This document shows, piece after piece, positions 1-9,401 of a stretch of DNA of 13,279 bases; within the stretch, counting starts at the first letter, position 1; each line of letters begins with the position of its first letter. The DNA is from Cymbomonas tetramitiformis (taxonomy: Eukaryota > Chlorophyta > Pyramimonadophyceae > Pyramimonadales > Pyramimonadaceae). A model generated the notes under the pieces. It made no database searches. It worked only from the letters and a program-made list of their open reading frames with translations, and was not told where the DNA came from. Position numbers and translations under genes: made by a program. The stretch lies in assembly GCA_001247695.2 (NCBI GenBank), contig LGRX02034861.1, positions 1 to 13,279 on the forward strand. The letters run 5' to 3'.

Positions 1-1382
<1,382 letters not shown>

Positions 1383-1642
1383 CTACACGCAAATGTACCG
1401 AAGCGACCGCCCCCCCTCCCCCTCACACTCCCCTACGCTCCCCCCAGAGTCAAACCCTATCCCTCATCAGGTGGCAGCCAACCTGCAGCAGGGTAGTAAA
1501 ACTCATCACAGGAGCCCTACTCAACGACAAGTGCACACGAAACTGAAGGCGTGGCTTCGAGCCAGGCCGGGCTCGCTCTGACGCAGGGCTGGCGGCCTGA
1601 TCAAGCTGTCCTCCACTTGTGTGAAGGTAACAGTCTGTTCAG
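1383..1642. other. Upstream region of the SDR-like gene, no exon identified
   Basis: On the minus strand this should hold the 5' exon or exons of the SDR-like gene. The stretch at 1410-1450 is pyrimidine-rich on the plus strand, hence purine-rich on the minus strand, so it is a poor polypyrimidine tract for the acceptor at 1383. A small plus-strand ORF ends at 1581 but resembles nothing known. No start exon, promoter or transit peptide could be supported. Confidence 0.4.
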
Positions 1643-1870
1643 GGTAAGGCAGTCATATTCAAAATACGACTGACACGCGAGCGCCAGCACGCCGATGTCA
1701 GCACCTTCATGGGCGCGGCTGCCCCCGCCACGAAGAATCGACCGGGAGATGCTTTTGGCGGTGTTCTTGCCGATTCCAGCAAACTCCCTCTTCGCGAAGC
1801 TGATAGATTACGGAGAGTGCTGTTCGGTGCAGACGTTTTTTTAAGAAGACAAGCCGACTTGACACTGTAG
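1643..1870 (+). CDS. Possible terminal exon of an unidentified gene
   Basis: An open frame follows a plausible acceptor (cagtctgttcag at 1631-1642) and gives 75 codons before TAG at 1868-1870. It has no initial ATG, so it would have to be a 3'-terminal exon. The peptide has protein-like composition: a small-residue segment (FMGAAAPATKNRPGDAFGG) followed by a charged, amphipathic tail (LREADRLRRVLFGADVFLRR). I do not recognise the family. The opposite strand has an overlapping ORF of similar length, so coding direction is uncertain and chance cannot be excluded. No polyadenylation hexamer is evident just downstream. Confidence 0.27.
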   Translation, partial: GKAVIFKIRLTRERQHADVSTFMGAAAPATKNRPGDAFGGVLADSSKLPLREADRLRRVLFGADVFLRRQADLTL

Positions 1871-2855
1871 CTTGCTCGCAGCGTGTTACGAGCTCCGACT
1901 CCTGCAGGCTCGCCCAAAACGCGACCCCGCGTGTCACATTCGTGGATATCAAAGTTGAGGCAGACGTCAACTCACTAAGGATATGGGGTTTAAGAGCTTC
2001 CCTGAAATAACATAGCGTGTGCGGATAACGGGTCCCGGGTAACGTAGGGTCGAGCCAACGGGTTCTGCCCTCAGAGCAACTAGATATACAGCACTGCGAA
2101 ATGAAAGATAAACAAATTCATTGTTGCCAAAGCGAGTTATTTTAAGCCTCGGGCGTCTGATTTCTAAGTTAAAGAACACGTACCTACAACTTGGCTTGGC
2201 AGTTTTGTCGCGCGAGCAGCCACAGCTTTTACCTGGTGACGAGTGCGGTGCCCCTACTGTTAGCGTCCACACGGTGGCACCACAATGCTTTCCAGTAAAC
2301 CCTCCACATAAAGGGCCCTCAAAGGCGTCAAGAAACTGGACTTTCGAAACTCGGTCTAGGTTTCGCTGAGAAACTTAAATTACAAGCACTGAAAATTTAA
2401 CTGGGAGACACGTGGCAGGTACTCTTGGCCATCTTGCCAGTCGGACTCGCTTCAGAGAGTGCGTTGACGAAACTCATCTGGGCCCTCTATGAATTGTGCT
2501 GAAGAGATCAAAAATAGAAAGCATAACGCAGGTATTTCGCATTCCTAAACTTACCGGCAAAATCATCTTGAATCCACTGTACTCGAGAAATATAACAACT
2601 CTTCGCACACACACGAGGTGCTTTTTCGCTTTTCTAGGAAGGATCTCCTAGTGGGGATTCTTAGGGTTTATGATACTTGTGTGTCATGTCGCTTATATGA
2701 ACTATATGGGTGCACCTATCCAATGGCACTTTTTGGATGAGATTCGCCTGCAGGCGGAGGCGGAGGGTTGGCCTTCGCTTGACACGACAGCGTTCGAGCG
2801 TTGCACTCGGCCATCATATCCTCGATCCTAATTGGCATAGCTCTTTTCAGCTCTG

Positions 2856-2875
2856 TTTCCCCCCCAGGGGGGAAA
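2856..2875. repeat. Short G/C-tract hairpin
   Basis: Three T, seven C, an A, six G and three A form a 9-bp perfect stem with a 2-nt loop. It is not followed by a T run, and no gene ends here, so it is recorded as structure only. Confidence 0.5.
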
Positions 2876-4094
2876 TGACATCTGGCAACTGACATTTGGC
2901 ATCTGTACCTATGCTATCGATTTCCCCGGCTTCCCACTAGCCACCACCGCACCGGACGGTCGGGTGCACTCGACTGTGACGACAGCGACATAGCCCTCAC
3001 ACGACTGGCCCCGGCTCCTCGTATTCGTTCCGGCGCGGCGGTCGATGTCAAATTTCTCAAATGAAGATTTCCTCGCGGCTAAGATTATAGAGAGGGGTGT
3101 CACGGCACCCTTAAAATGTGGTCTCGGATTTGGATTTCGACCACGGGATTGGCCGCTACGAGCGTTGACCGGTCCGTTGACTTTTACTTTTTAACCTAGG
3201 TTTCCCAGCCAAATTGCTGATTCCTGCGCAGGAGTCTGTGGAAGATGTCTTCACATTCTGAGAGCATACATTAGTCAGGGGTACGTATCCCTTACACATA
3301 TATGCTCCTTACGGGGGTTAAGGTTGGGAATAGCGCCATCCACGGTGAGCCGCTTGTACTTCCGGTTCAAGGGGGAAGTACGGGATCCCACATGAAGTGT
3401 TGAAGTCATCTACCCTCGCTAATAAGGAGCTGTGGTGCTGTGCGAGACGTCCATAAGTTGCGAAGTATCACTTTCGTGAACTTATCACAACTTGCGTGCC
3501 GTTCGCGGTATGCCTTGAGGCGGAATGCGGATGTTGACGAACCCGACTTGTGCGCGGCTCTCGTTGAGCACAAGCCCGGATCGTCGCGTTGATGGACTTA
3601 CGCACCATACGAGTTCAAACTAAGATAAACGTTACCGTCAAACCACCCATAAGGAACAAGGAACCGCAAACCATTAAAGGTTACCATTATTCGTTTAAGG
3701 CCAATGAAATTTTTTGAGGAGAGCGCCTCAACTCTACCCCGAGATTTGCTCTCGGGATCTTCACACAACGAGACCCATAGTTTCAAAACACATGCAAACC
3801 ATATGCATACATCGTGATAAATGTGTTCCAATGCACGTGAATGCTAAAAAAAGAGTAATATATCCATGATATATCCTTGAAAAAGGCGCTGAGCAGCACC
3901 GTTCCGCTTTGAATTCTGAACTTTCTGGGACTGCGCAAGGTTTTCAGGCCTTATATGAAATTCGATATCGCGGATTTCATCGCATTCGATCAGAAAACCT
4001 GACCGACGGAACGTGTACCCCGCCAACGTCGTCACCGTCACACAAAGCCTCCCACCCACGACTCCCTCGTCTTCGGCTGACCCAGTCAGACCTC

Positions 4095-4613
4095 TTCCCC
4101 GCCATCAAGCCAGCTGCATCCAAAGCTCAACTCAGGACGACACGGATACATTACACTTATCGTACATAAAGTCACGACTAGTGGCCAGTGCGACTATTGC
4201 TATAATATTGCAGGTATAGTATATAAGCACGCGCGGTGAACGATCCGTTCCTGACGACCACGCACACGTTCGGCTTCGAGACGTTATTTTCCAAGGGTAC
4301 GCGTTATCGAGACAGCTGCCTACATGCATGTGTTCATACCGCAGCATGCATGTTACCACGTGTGTAAGGATAATCACGTGGTGCATGCTAATATAATCAG
4401 TGTGTGCAGCGACCTTCACGCACACCTACAGTAGGTGTGTTTCACGTTGTGAATCGCTTCGTGTGTAGCCTTGTTTGCCCCGTCGCGCCGGGACACGCGT
4501 CGTGATTATCACGGTCGAATTTAACGATCCGATGCCTCTGTTGCTTGGCACAAATCGCACAATGCGTGGTAGTAAGCCATAGTGAATACTATAACCTGTT
4601 CCCCGCCATCAAG
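4095..4613 (+). repeat. Exact 15-nt direct repeat pair, copies at 4095-4109 and 4599-4613
   Basis: The word ttccccgccatcaag occurs at 4095-4109 and 4599-4613, each preceded by cct plus one base. In one plus-strand frame both read LFPAIK (QSDLFPAIKPA and YYNLFPAIKAP). This could be a duplicated exon edge or a repeat remnant. The frame does not match the candidate exon starting at 4629. Confidence 0.5.
4344..4388. repeat. Imperfect hairpin containing two CACGTG G-boxes
   Basis: accacgtg (4355-4362) pairs with cacgtggt (4375-4382). The stem can continue with gcatgc on both sides after a bulge on the left. Each arm carries a CACGTG core, the G-box/E-box bound by bHLH and bZIP factors in the green lineage. 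No gene start is adjacent, so regulatory meaning is unproven. Confidence 0.4.
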
Positions 4614-4628
4614 GCTCCACACGCACAG

Positions 4629-4795
4629 GGTCTACCTACCCTCGCGACACCTTTCACTCCTTCGACGAGAGGGCCAAGGAGCTGGCGTGGAACATTATCG
4701 AGGAGACCAAGGTCGACCAAGCCCTCGACAAGCTCGTGGAGAAGCTGCCGAAATTCCCCTCGAAGAACCGGTTGTCGGAAGAGCTGATGTGGAAA
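4629..4795 (+). CDS. Candidate internal exon, unidentified helical protein
   Basis: The borders are good on both sides: acceptor cacacgcacag before 4629, and donor AAA|GTGAGT at 4795/4796. The 167-nt exon (2 nt plus 55 codons) reads STYPRDTFHSFDERAKELAW, then a strongly helical, charged stretch (IIEETKVDQALDKLVEKLPK), then FPSKNRLSEELMWK. Third positions favour G/C (gag, aag, ctc, gtg) while the flanks are AT-rich, as expected for an exon island. Other frames over the same bases give low-complexity R/S/P-rich peptides. I do not recognise the family, and no partner exon was found within a few hundred bases on either side. Confidence 0.5.
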
Positions 4796-5929
4796 GTGAG
4801 TTGGGGACGTTCTCCCGGAGAGTTTGTAACCTTGCGGAGAACAAGCTAGTGTTGAGGTCGAGTCGGCATCTTATAGCTGTCGACGAGCTACTATGCAAAT
4901 GTGAAATGAAACGCCAGTGCATCTCATAAGGGTTCCGTATATTATGCCTCGAAAGCATACAATATTGCATGTATGTCCACAGGAGTGCATATACCCCTAT
5001 ACAATTATATAAAATTGCATAAAGGCAAAAGCACGCATGTCGGTCGTGAGCAAAATCATCACTCATGCATGCTAACACATTAGTGAAATGCCATATGTTC
5101 ATGTCTACGTGAAAGTGTATCCCTTACATTAAACATGATCATCGTTGCAATTTCACACACAACGGATACGGAATGAGAGATCGCCATTCATCAAAGACCC
5201 GAAACCTGCATCCACGCGGAGTAAGTAACAAGTGGGAGATTTCGACTTGAGGGATCTTACGGACTTCGTTGATTCATGGGATCAAAATCTATGCTATACC
5301 CATGTAGCATCTTAACAACAACGGCTATGGGATAAATTTGCAGAACTTATTTTTGAATATTTCTCTCAGGGGCTGCGAGTTCATATGAGACTACGCCTGC
5401 ATCCTCCTCTACTCCCTTATGCAGGTGCGCCCACTTTGCAACAGCTTACTCCCTCAAAATCAGTAGGATTTATGCTATAGTCTGGGGGAATTGGCTTAAC
5501 AGAATAGGCATTGCCACTGAATTCAATACGGGTGCCAGGCATTCGAATGATGACAGCCATGATGAGCAAGCTACATGCACACCCTAGTAGTCATTCCCGC
5601 TGCCATATTTCCATGCCTCCAGGCGCCGCTTCCACTTGAAGCGCTCAGAGTCATCCGCGATGCCCTCCACTGCACCTTCAAACGGTTGAGCCGCTCTGTG
5701 CATCACACCTCCCCCAACTTCAACCTTTACGCACAACCAGATCTGATTGGGCCACCTGAGTGATTGATATTCACCCTCAACGCCTTCGCAGCAGCATTTG
5801 CATAAGATACAAACATGTCCTCTGCCTTCTTCCCACTTCGTTGTATCTTATATTGCTGACAGTTCATCCCCATGTTTCATGCTGAAGGCAACTGAAGTAC
5901 AGCATGTGGAGGGTAGGCGGAAGACGCAC
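4796..5929. other. AT-rich gene-free stretch
   Basis: After the GTGAGT donor at 4796 the sequence is rich in TATA-, TGCATG- and CATA-type words, and has no exon with convincing borders. A 62-codon plus-strand ORF at 5575-5763 and minus-strand ORFs near 4695-5102 show no motif; the latter are shadows of the candidate exon plus AT-rich flank. The only structure found is the hairpin at 5802-5851. Confidence 0.5.
5802..5851. repeat. 11-bp-stem hairpin
   Basis: ataagatacaa (5802-5812) and its exact complement ttgtatcttat (5841-5851) flank a 28-nt pyrimidine-rich loop. With a bulge, cagca/tgctg outside the stem may extend the pairing. It may be a small foldback element remnant. Confidence 0.5.
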
Positions 5930-6229
5930 CGGAAGAGCAGGTCGTAAGCCCCTAGCGCAATGAAGTGCCGAAGCCAGTCTGCGATGGGCAACGCTCCAAC
6001 CTGCAAGCGAATGGATGGGTGAGATCAGCAAGTAGTTCTACCCTGCACGGTCGTCCACGGGTCTGAAAGGGGCCCAGCAAAACCGTACAATCTCTCTCTG
6101 CCCGCCAGGGACAAAGGAGTATCCGGGACAAGGGGAACTGTGCCAGCAGTTGCCGCTGACCCACGCTCTAAAGCTCTCTCGCGCTGCAGAATGTGAAACC
6201 TCCACAGTCCATGGCATTTGCTCAAACAA
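5930..6229 (-). CDS. Possible pair of minus-strand exons, unidentified
   Basis: Minus-strand segment 5930-6000 is preceded by a good acceptor (ccattcgcttgcag) and followed by a donor (CG|GTGCGT). It reads VGALPIADWLRHFIALGAYD then LLF plus two bases, a hydrophobic, protein-like segment. Just upstream on the same strand, 6038-6229 is open and reads protein-like sequence including ESFRAWVSGNCW and REIVRFCWAPF. A phase-0 join to the downstream exon would need the weak donor CCC|GTGGAC, and other frames over 5930-6000 are also open, so the model is tentative. The segment is more GC-rich than the AT-rich DNA to its left. No family is recognised. Confidence 0.28.
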
Positions 6230-6302
6230 TAGGTTCTAGCATGTCGGCGCATCCTCCTTGGTGAGCCCTTCTACTCTATGCGACTCCAATTGGCCGTGTC
6301 CC

Positions 6303-6347
6303 TTTAACACGTTAAGGGTGAATTGCCATACTGCTCATACCGATCCC
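6303..6347. repeat. Rearranged relic of the sequence at 6865-6916
   Basis: Positions 6303-6324 match the reverse complement of 6895-6916 at 18 of 22 bases, while 6333-6347 match 6865-6879 in direct orientation at 14 of 15. Two pieces of one unit, in opposite orientations, have thus been brought side by side, which suggests an old rearranged copy of the repeat family that continues at 6626-7405. Confidence 0.4.
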
Positions 6348-6625
6348 TGTTTTCCATGAATTTGTTTTTCACGTTTTCGGCGATAACTTGAGTTCTAGAC
6401 ATCAGTTTATCACGATTCTTCGCCTATCTTATATTATGGAACTGGGTGGATGCCATGACACCGCGTTATCACTCACACCTTATGTGCGCAAACCTCGCGA
6501 TATGTGCCCCACCATCCCCATACTTGAGGAAATTCGGCTGCGCGGGAGCTTGGGGAATTTGCGAGCATGCGCCATGCGCATGGCACCCCTACAGGCTTCA
6601 TGGTATGAGTGAGCGATGACGTATA

Positions 6626-6911
6626 TCAATAAAGAAAGCAATAGCATGTCCTTAATTTGAAGCCTTTAGAGCACTCTCCATAAAGCATACTTTTGTCACC
6701 TGCTAGCAGAGCACCCCTGCACTTTCCAGCAAGTCCTTCGACCGATATACCGAGTGTGGTGGCCATTGAAGGGTTGGGGAACCTCGCCCAAGTCCCCAAT
6801 ATGGACCCTAATACTTCATGCATATCCAATAGTTGACTAATGTGGCCGTTATGCGTGTTTCCGCGCTCATACGGATCCCATACTGCTAAAAGTGAATTCG
6901 CCCTTACGGTG
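6626..6911 (-). pseudogene. ORF fragment continuing outward from the left arm of the 7-kb inverted repeat
   Basis: Minus-strand translation from just outside the left arm is open for about 95 codons without an early ATG. It reads RANSLLAVWDPYERGNTHNG, then LLDMHEVLGSILGTWARF, then a segment including GISVEGLAGKCRGALLAGD, and ends at TGA at 6626-6628. The composition is that of a folded protein, not random DNA. The frame differs from the peptide encoded by the adjoining arm, so either a frameshift or a lost intron lies near 6905-6915. I recognise no family. It probably belongs to the same mobile or repeated gene as the arm peptide, because it is contiguous with it on the same strand. Confidence 0.4.
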
Positions 6912-7123
6912 TTAAGTCATGTGGAGGGGAAGTCATACGCCCATGCAATATTAGAAGCTCTTGAGGTGACATCACATCACCTCCCACTGCAACACTATCC
7001 ATAAGCGAACCACATATCTCATCTGAGAGGTACTTATACTCCAACACCACATGGCGGATATTCGCGGTGTTGTAAAAGTTGGTCTCAAATATATATGCAA
7101 CGTTCTTAATGTAATTTTCCCGC
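6912..7123 (-). pseudogene. Left-arm copy of an unidentified coding fragment
   Basis: Minus-strand translation of the left arm gives the right-arm peptide with several changes, for example NTANIRHVVLEYKYLSDEIC against DTANIGHVVLEYKYLSDEIC, and AVGGDVMSPQE against AMGGVVMSPQE. It then reaches a stop (DLTP then TAA) just outside the arm. No start codon lies in the arm itself. Many differences between arms are at third codon positions, suggesting the sequence was coding before or after duplication. The family is unknown. Confidence 0.55.
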
Positions 7124-7349
7124 TATTGTTTGGCTATGCGGGAAATTTACATTAAGAACGTTGCATATACATTTGAGACCAACTTTTACGACACTGCGAA
7201 TATTGGCCATGTGGTGTTGGAGTATAAGTACCTCTCGGATGAGATATGCGGTTCGCTTATGGATAGTGTTGCGATGGGAGGTGTTGTGATGTCACCTCAA
7301 GAGCTCCTGATATTGCATGGGCGTATGACTTCCCCTCCACACGACTTAA
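6912..7349. repeat. Long inverted repeat, 212-bp arms, 14-bp spacer
   Basis: The left arm 6912-7123 and right arm 7138-7349 are reverse complements with about 14 mismatches and no net indel, roughly 93% identity. The spacer is 7124-7137 (tattgtttggctat). The flanks do not continue the symmetry: the left flank carries an ORF fragment (6626-6911), and the right flank turns into GC-rich sequence starting with a GTGAGG donor-like motif. A transcript through it would fold into a hairpin of about 210 bp. No target-site duplication was seen at the arm ends. Confidence 0.95.
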
Positions 7350-7405
7350 AGGTGAGGCGCCTCAAGGAGGTCGCCTTCGAAGCTCCGAGCATCAGTGAAG
7401 GATAA
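7130..7405 (+). pseudogene. Right-arm coding fragment, unidentified 91-codon ORF
   Basis: The plus-strand ORF starts in or next to the spacer and reads IYIKNVAYTFETNFYDTAN, then VVLEYKYLSDEICGSLMDS, then MSPQELLILHGRMTSPP, and leaves the arm at HDLK followed by GTGAGG, a good splice-donor sequence. If that donor is used, the final 17 residues (VRRLKEVAFEAPSISEG) would be intron read-through. The peptide is mixed hydrophobic/acidic and has no signal peptide or membrane segment. I do not recognise it. The same peptide on the opposite strand in the left arm argues it is part of a repeated element and not a host gene. Confidence 0.4.
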
Positions 7406-7575
7406 CCGATGTCAAATCGACGATGGTGGAGACGTCGAAGAACAATGCTCATGAGGATACCCCCCCCCCGCCCTTACTCTGACTCGGGGCGCGCCTCTGA
7501 AGCAGGTCACAGAGGTAGGGGCCGTATCCTAGACAGGGGGTGCGACTCGAGGAGGGGCAGGGTATCAGTGCTCAC

Positions 7576-8120
7576 AGAGAGGAGGATGGACGGCAGCAGC
7601 TGGGGAGCGGAGACCATCATGCCCAACAACGTGCGCGCCAATGGCGTCCACTGCACCACGTCCTGCCGCATGCGCCCCCTCACCTCCCCCCATTCCCACA
7701 CCGCCCTACTTCACGCACAGTAGCAAAAGTGTGCCGGCCCTGTGCGGCATCCCACGGTGTGGCAGCATAGCGCTGCTGGTGAAGAAGGCGAGCCAGTGTG
7801 TGGAGAGGAGGACGCAACGAGGTCGGCCGGCAGGGGCGTTCAGCGTGCACCACCACGTGGCAGGTGCAGCGAGGCCGGCCGGTAGGGGCATCGGCGACAG
7901 GGGCATCGGCAAGTCGAGGGCCGGCAGGGGCATCGGCGACAGGGGCATCGGCAAGTCGAGGGCCGGTCGGGCTTGAACGGAAAGCGGGCGGCACTGGCAG
8001 CAGGAAGGCTCCTCGGAGGGAGCGCGCCACGCTAGGGCTTCGTGACAGGCCTAGGTGCAACCTGCAGGAAGGGCCTCAGCACTGGGTCACCCAGGTTCTC
8101 CATTGTGGCGAAATTCGTAC
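7576..8120 (-). CDS. Two candidate exons of an unidentified minus-strand gene
   Basis: Exon 8062-8120 follows an excellent pyrimidine tract ending TATGCAG. It reads (2 nt) TNFATMENLGDPVLRPFLQ and ends in phase 0 at CAG|GTTGCA. Exon 7576-7662 follows CATGCGGCAG, reads DVVQWTPLARTLLGMM then VSAPQLLPSILLS, is 29 codons in phase 0-0, and ends at TCT|GTGAGC. The phases are compatible. The 399-nt intron between them would contain the 42-bp minisatellite. A preceding exon ending ARAIWQGS near 8267, at donor CTA|GTGATA, would also fit the phase but is weaker. No family is recognised. Overlapping plus-strand ORFs are repeat-driven and arginine/glycine-rich. Confidence 0.38.
7877..7967. repeat. 42-bp minisatellite, two full units plus a partial
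   Basis: Units at 7877-7918 and 7919-7960 differ at one base, and a partial third starts at 7961. Each unit contains two copies of aggggcatcggc. The period is a multiple of three, so all frames stay open (plus strand: GRGIGDRGIGKSRA repeated), which explains the long ORFs here. It lies inside the proposed intron of the minus-strand candidate gene. Confidence 0.93.
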
Positions 8121-9098
8121 CTGCATAGGGGGTGGGTGGGGTGGGGAGGGGAGTGAGGGGCGGAGGAAGGTGTGCCCAGCCAAGGCGGCCGTGTACTGGC
8201 ACAAACAATGAATAGAAATATCGAGAGTAAATCGATTTTCCGGTAGAAGTTTTAGTTGAATTATCACTAGATCCTTGCCAAATTGCTCGGGCCGTTTCGT
8301 CCAGCATAGACTACTCCGCATCCCTCCCGGAGTAGTCGAGGAGGCGGCTGCGTGGTGGGCTAGGAGCCAAAGATGCAGGCTCTGAAAGCAGAGTACTGCA
8401 TACACTGAACGGCATGAGATCGGCCAGCAAAAGCCAACCCACCATCATCCCAGTGGATGTGAGAAGCAAATCAAGAGCAGGGCGGGGCCGTGACAAGATA
8501 CCACAAACGCATACATATTCCCAACCCAAATGCAAAGCAGCATGGAAAGATGATACGATGTGACCGATCGTCGCCAAACAACTGTTGGTCTCTGGGTTAC
8601 GGAGTAAGCGGACCCTGCTGGCATGCCCCCCAGTGGCTCCCGGTAGAGTACTGCATACACTATACACTGTGTGTAATATCCAATAAAACACTGCTACCAC
8701 CCAGGCTCCAAATTCGAGATTGGGTCTTTGTTTGCTCCTCAATGCGCGGCCTGGGTACTTGTGCTGCTTAATTGGATGGCACGTACGCTCGAGTAGATGC
8801 CGCAGCCCAAGCTCCACCGAGCGCAACCCGCATCAAGCGCCCAGGTTTCTGGATAGCCTCTGGGCGATAACTCAGTCATGTCTCCCCCCACACACGCTCC
8901 AGTCTGTTGAGGGGAGTCTCACCGAGAATGCTGCCGGAATTAGTCATCGCCCCGAAGCCGTCACCACCCATAGAGCACCACCGCCAGCCACCACCCACCA
9001 CTTCATCGCATCTTGCACAGCTCTCCTTTATTCTGACCGCGTCTGCGCTGCCGGTGTCCTCCGGTGGCAGCGACCTTGACGCCAGGAGTGTTGGGCGA
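8121..9098. other. Stretch without supported genes; contains a 17-bp direct repeat
   Basis: Long minus-strand ORFs exist (8311-8826, 8445-8660), but they show no domain and cross a repeated word. The word agagtactgcatacact occurs exactly at 8390-8406 and 8645-8661. Near 8125-8170 is a G-rich plus-strand tract, which is the minus-strand polypyrimidine tract of the candidate exon at 8062-8120. From 8880 to 9060 the sequence is CA/CC-rich and low in complexity. Confidence 0.45.
8390..8661 (+). repeat. 17-bp exact direct repeats, 255 bp apart
   Basis: agagtactgcatacact is present at 8390-8406 and 8645-8661. The bases between do not begin and end with obvious inverted repeats, so an inserted transposon flanked by target-site duplications is not demonstrated. 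Confidence 0.6.
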
Positions 9099-9247
9099 GC
9101 ATCGCGGGGAGGGCTGGCGGGGCCGCGGGCTCAGTGACGTTCGATGCATCGCGGGGAGGGCTGGCGGGGCCGCGGGCTCAGTGACGTTCGATGCATCGCG
9201 GGGAGGGCTGGCGGGGCCGCGGGCTCAGTGACGTTCGATGCATCGCG
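9099..9247. repeat. 47-bp minisatellite A, three identical units
   Basis: Units start at 9099, 9146 and 9193 and are identical. A fourth starts at 9240 and diverges after about eight bases. The unit is about 70% GC and includes gcatcgcggggaggg and ctcagtgacgttcgat. Perfect identity implies recent expansion or homogenisation. It shares its period, but not its sequence, with the array at 10561. Confidence 0.97.
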
Positions 9248-9300
9248 AGGGCAGACTGGCCAGGAGCGAGGCAGGCGCTGCAAGTGATGGGTCCTCTCGA

Positions 9301-9401
9301 GTGTCAGAACCAATTTTGAAAGACGGTCCTCATTGGCTCTACTACGCTGTCATATGGCAAACCTAATGTGGAATCCACGTGGCATGGAGCCATTCTGACA
9401 C
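9301..9401. repeat. Short terminal inverted repeats around a 101-bp segment
   Basis: gtgtcagaa (9301-9309) and ttctgacac (9393-9401) are exact complements enclosing about 83 bp that include a ccacgtgg palindrome (9375-9382). It might be a tiny foldback element. There is no clear target-site duplication, so this is weak. Confidence 0.3.

Larger units (their letters stand above)
1871..4628. other. Gene-poor stretch with scattered short ORFs and small hairpins
   Basis: No exon could be supported. Small ORFs occur (minus 2909-3103, minus 3598-3831, minus 1967-2272) but lack recognisable motifs, and most overlap equally open frames on the other strand. Base composition shifts from mixed to AT-rich toward 3600-4450. 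Visible details are an ABRE-like G-box (acacgtggc, 2409-2417) and two short stem-loops: gtacttcc at 3356-3363 with ggaagtac at 3374-3381, and ataagtt/aacttat around 3450-3483. There is also an exact 15-nt word shared between 4095 and 4599. Nothing here points to an RNA gene. Confidence 0.5.

Noticed and set aside
6888..6903. gtgaattcgccctta resembles the EcoRI/TOPO cloning-site edge of common TA vectors
   Set aside because: The match is only about 12 bases, no other vector sequence follows on either side, and it lies inside a continuous protein-like frame with a diverged relic at 6303. Chance is more likely than vector contamination.
7641..8211. Plus- and minus-strand ORFs with GIGDRGIGKSRA or MPLSPMPLPALDL repeats
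   Set aside because: They arise from the 42-bp unit, whose length is a multiple of three; there is no independent support for a repeat protein.
8311..8826. 171-codon minus-strand ORF
   Set aside because: It crosses the 17-bp direct repeat, which encodes SVCSTL twice; no domain and no splice logic.
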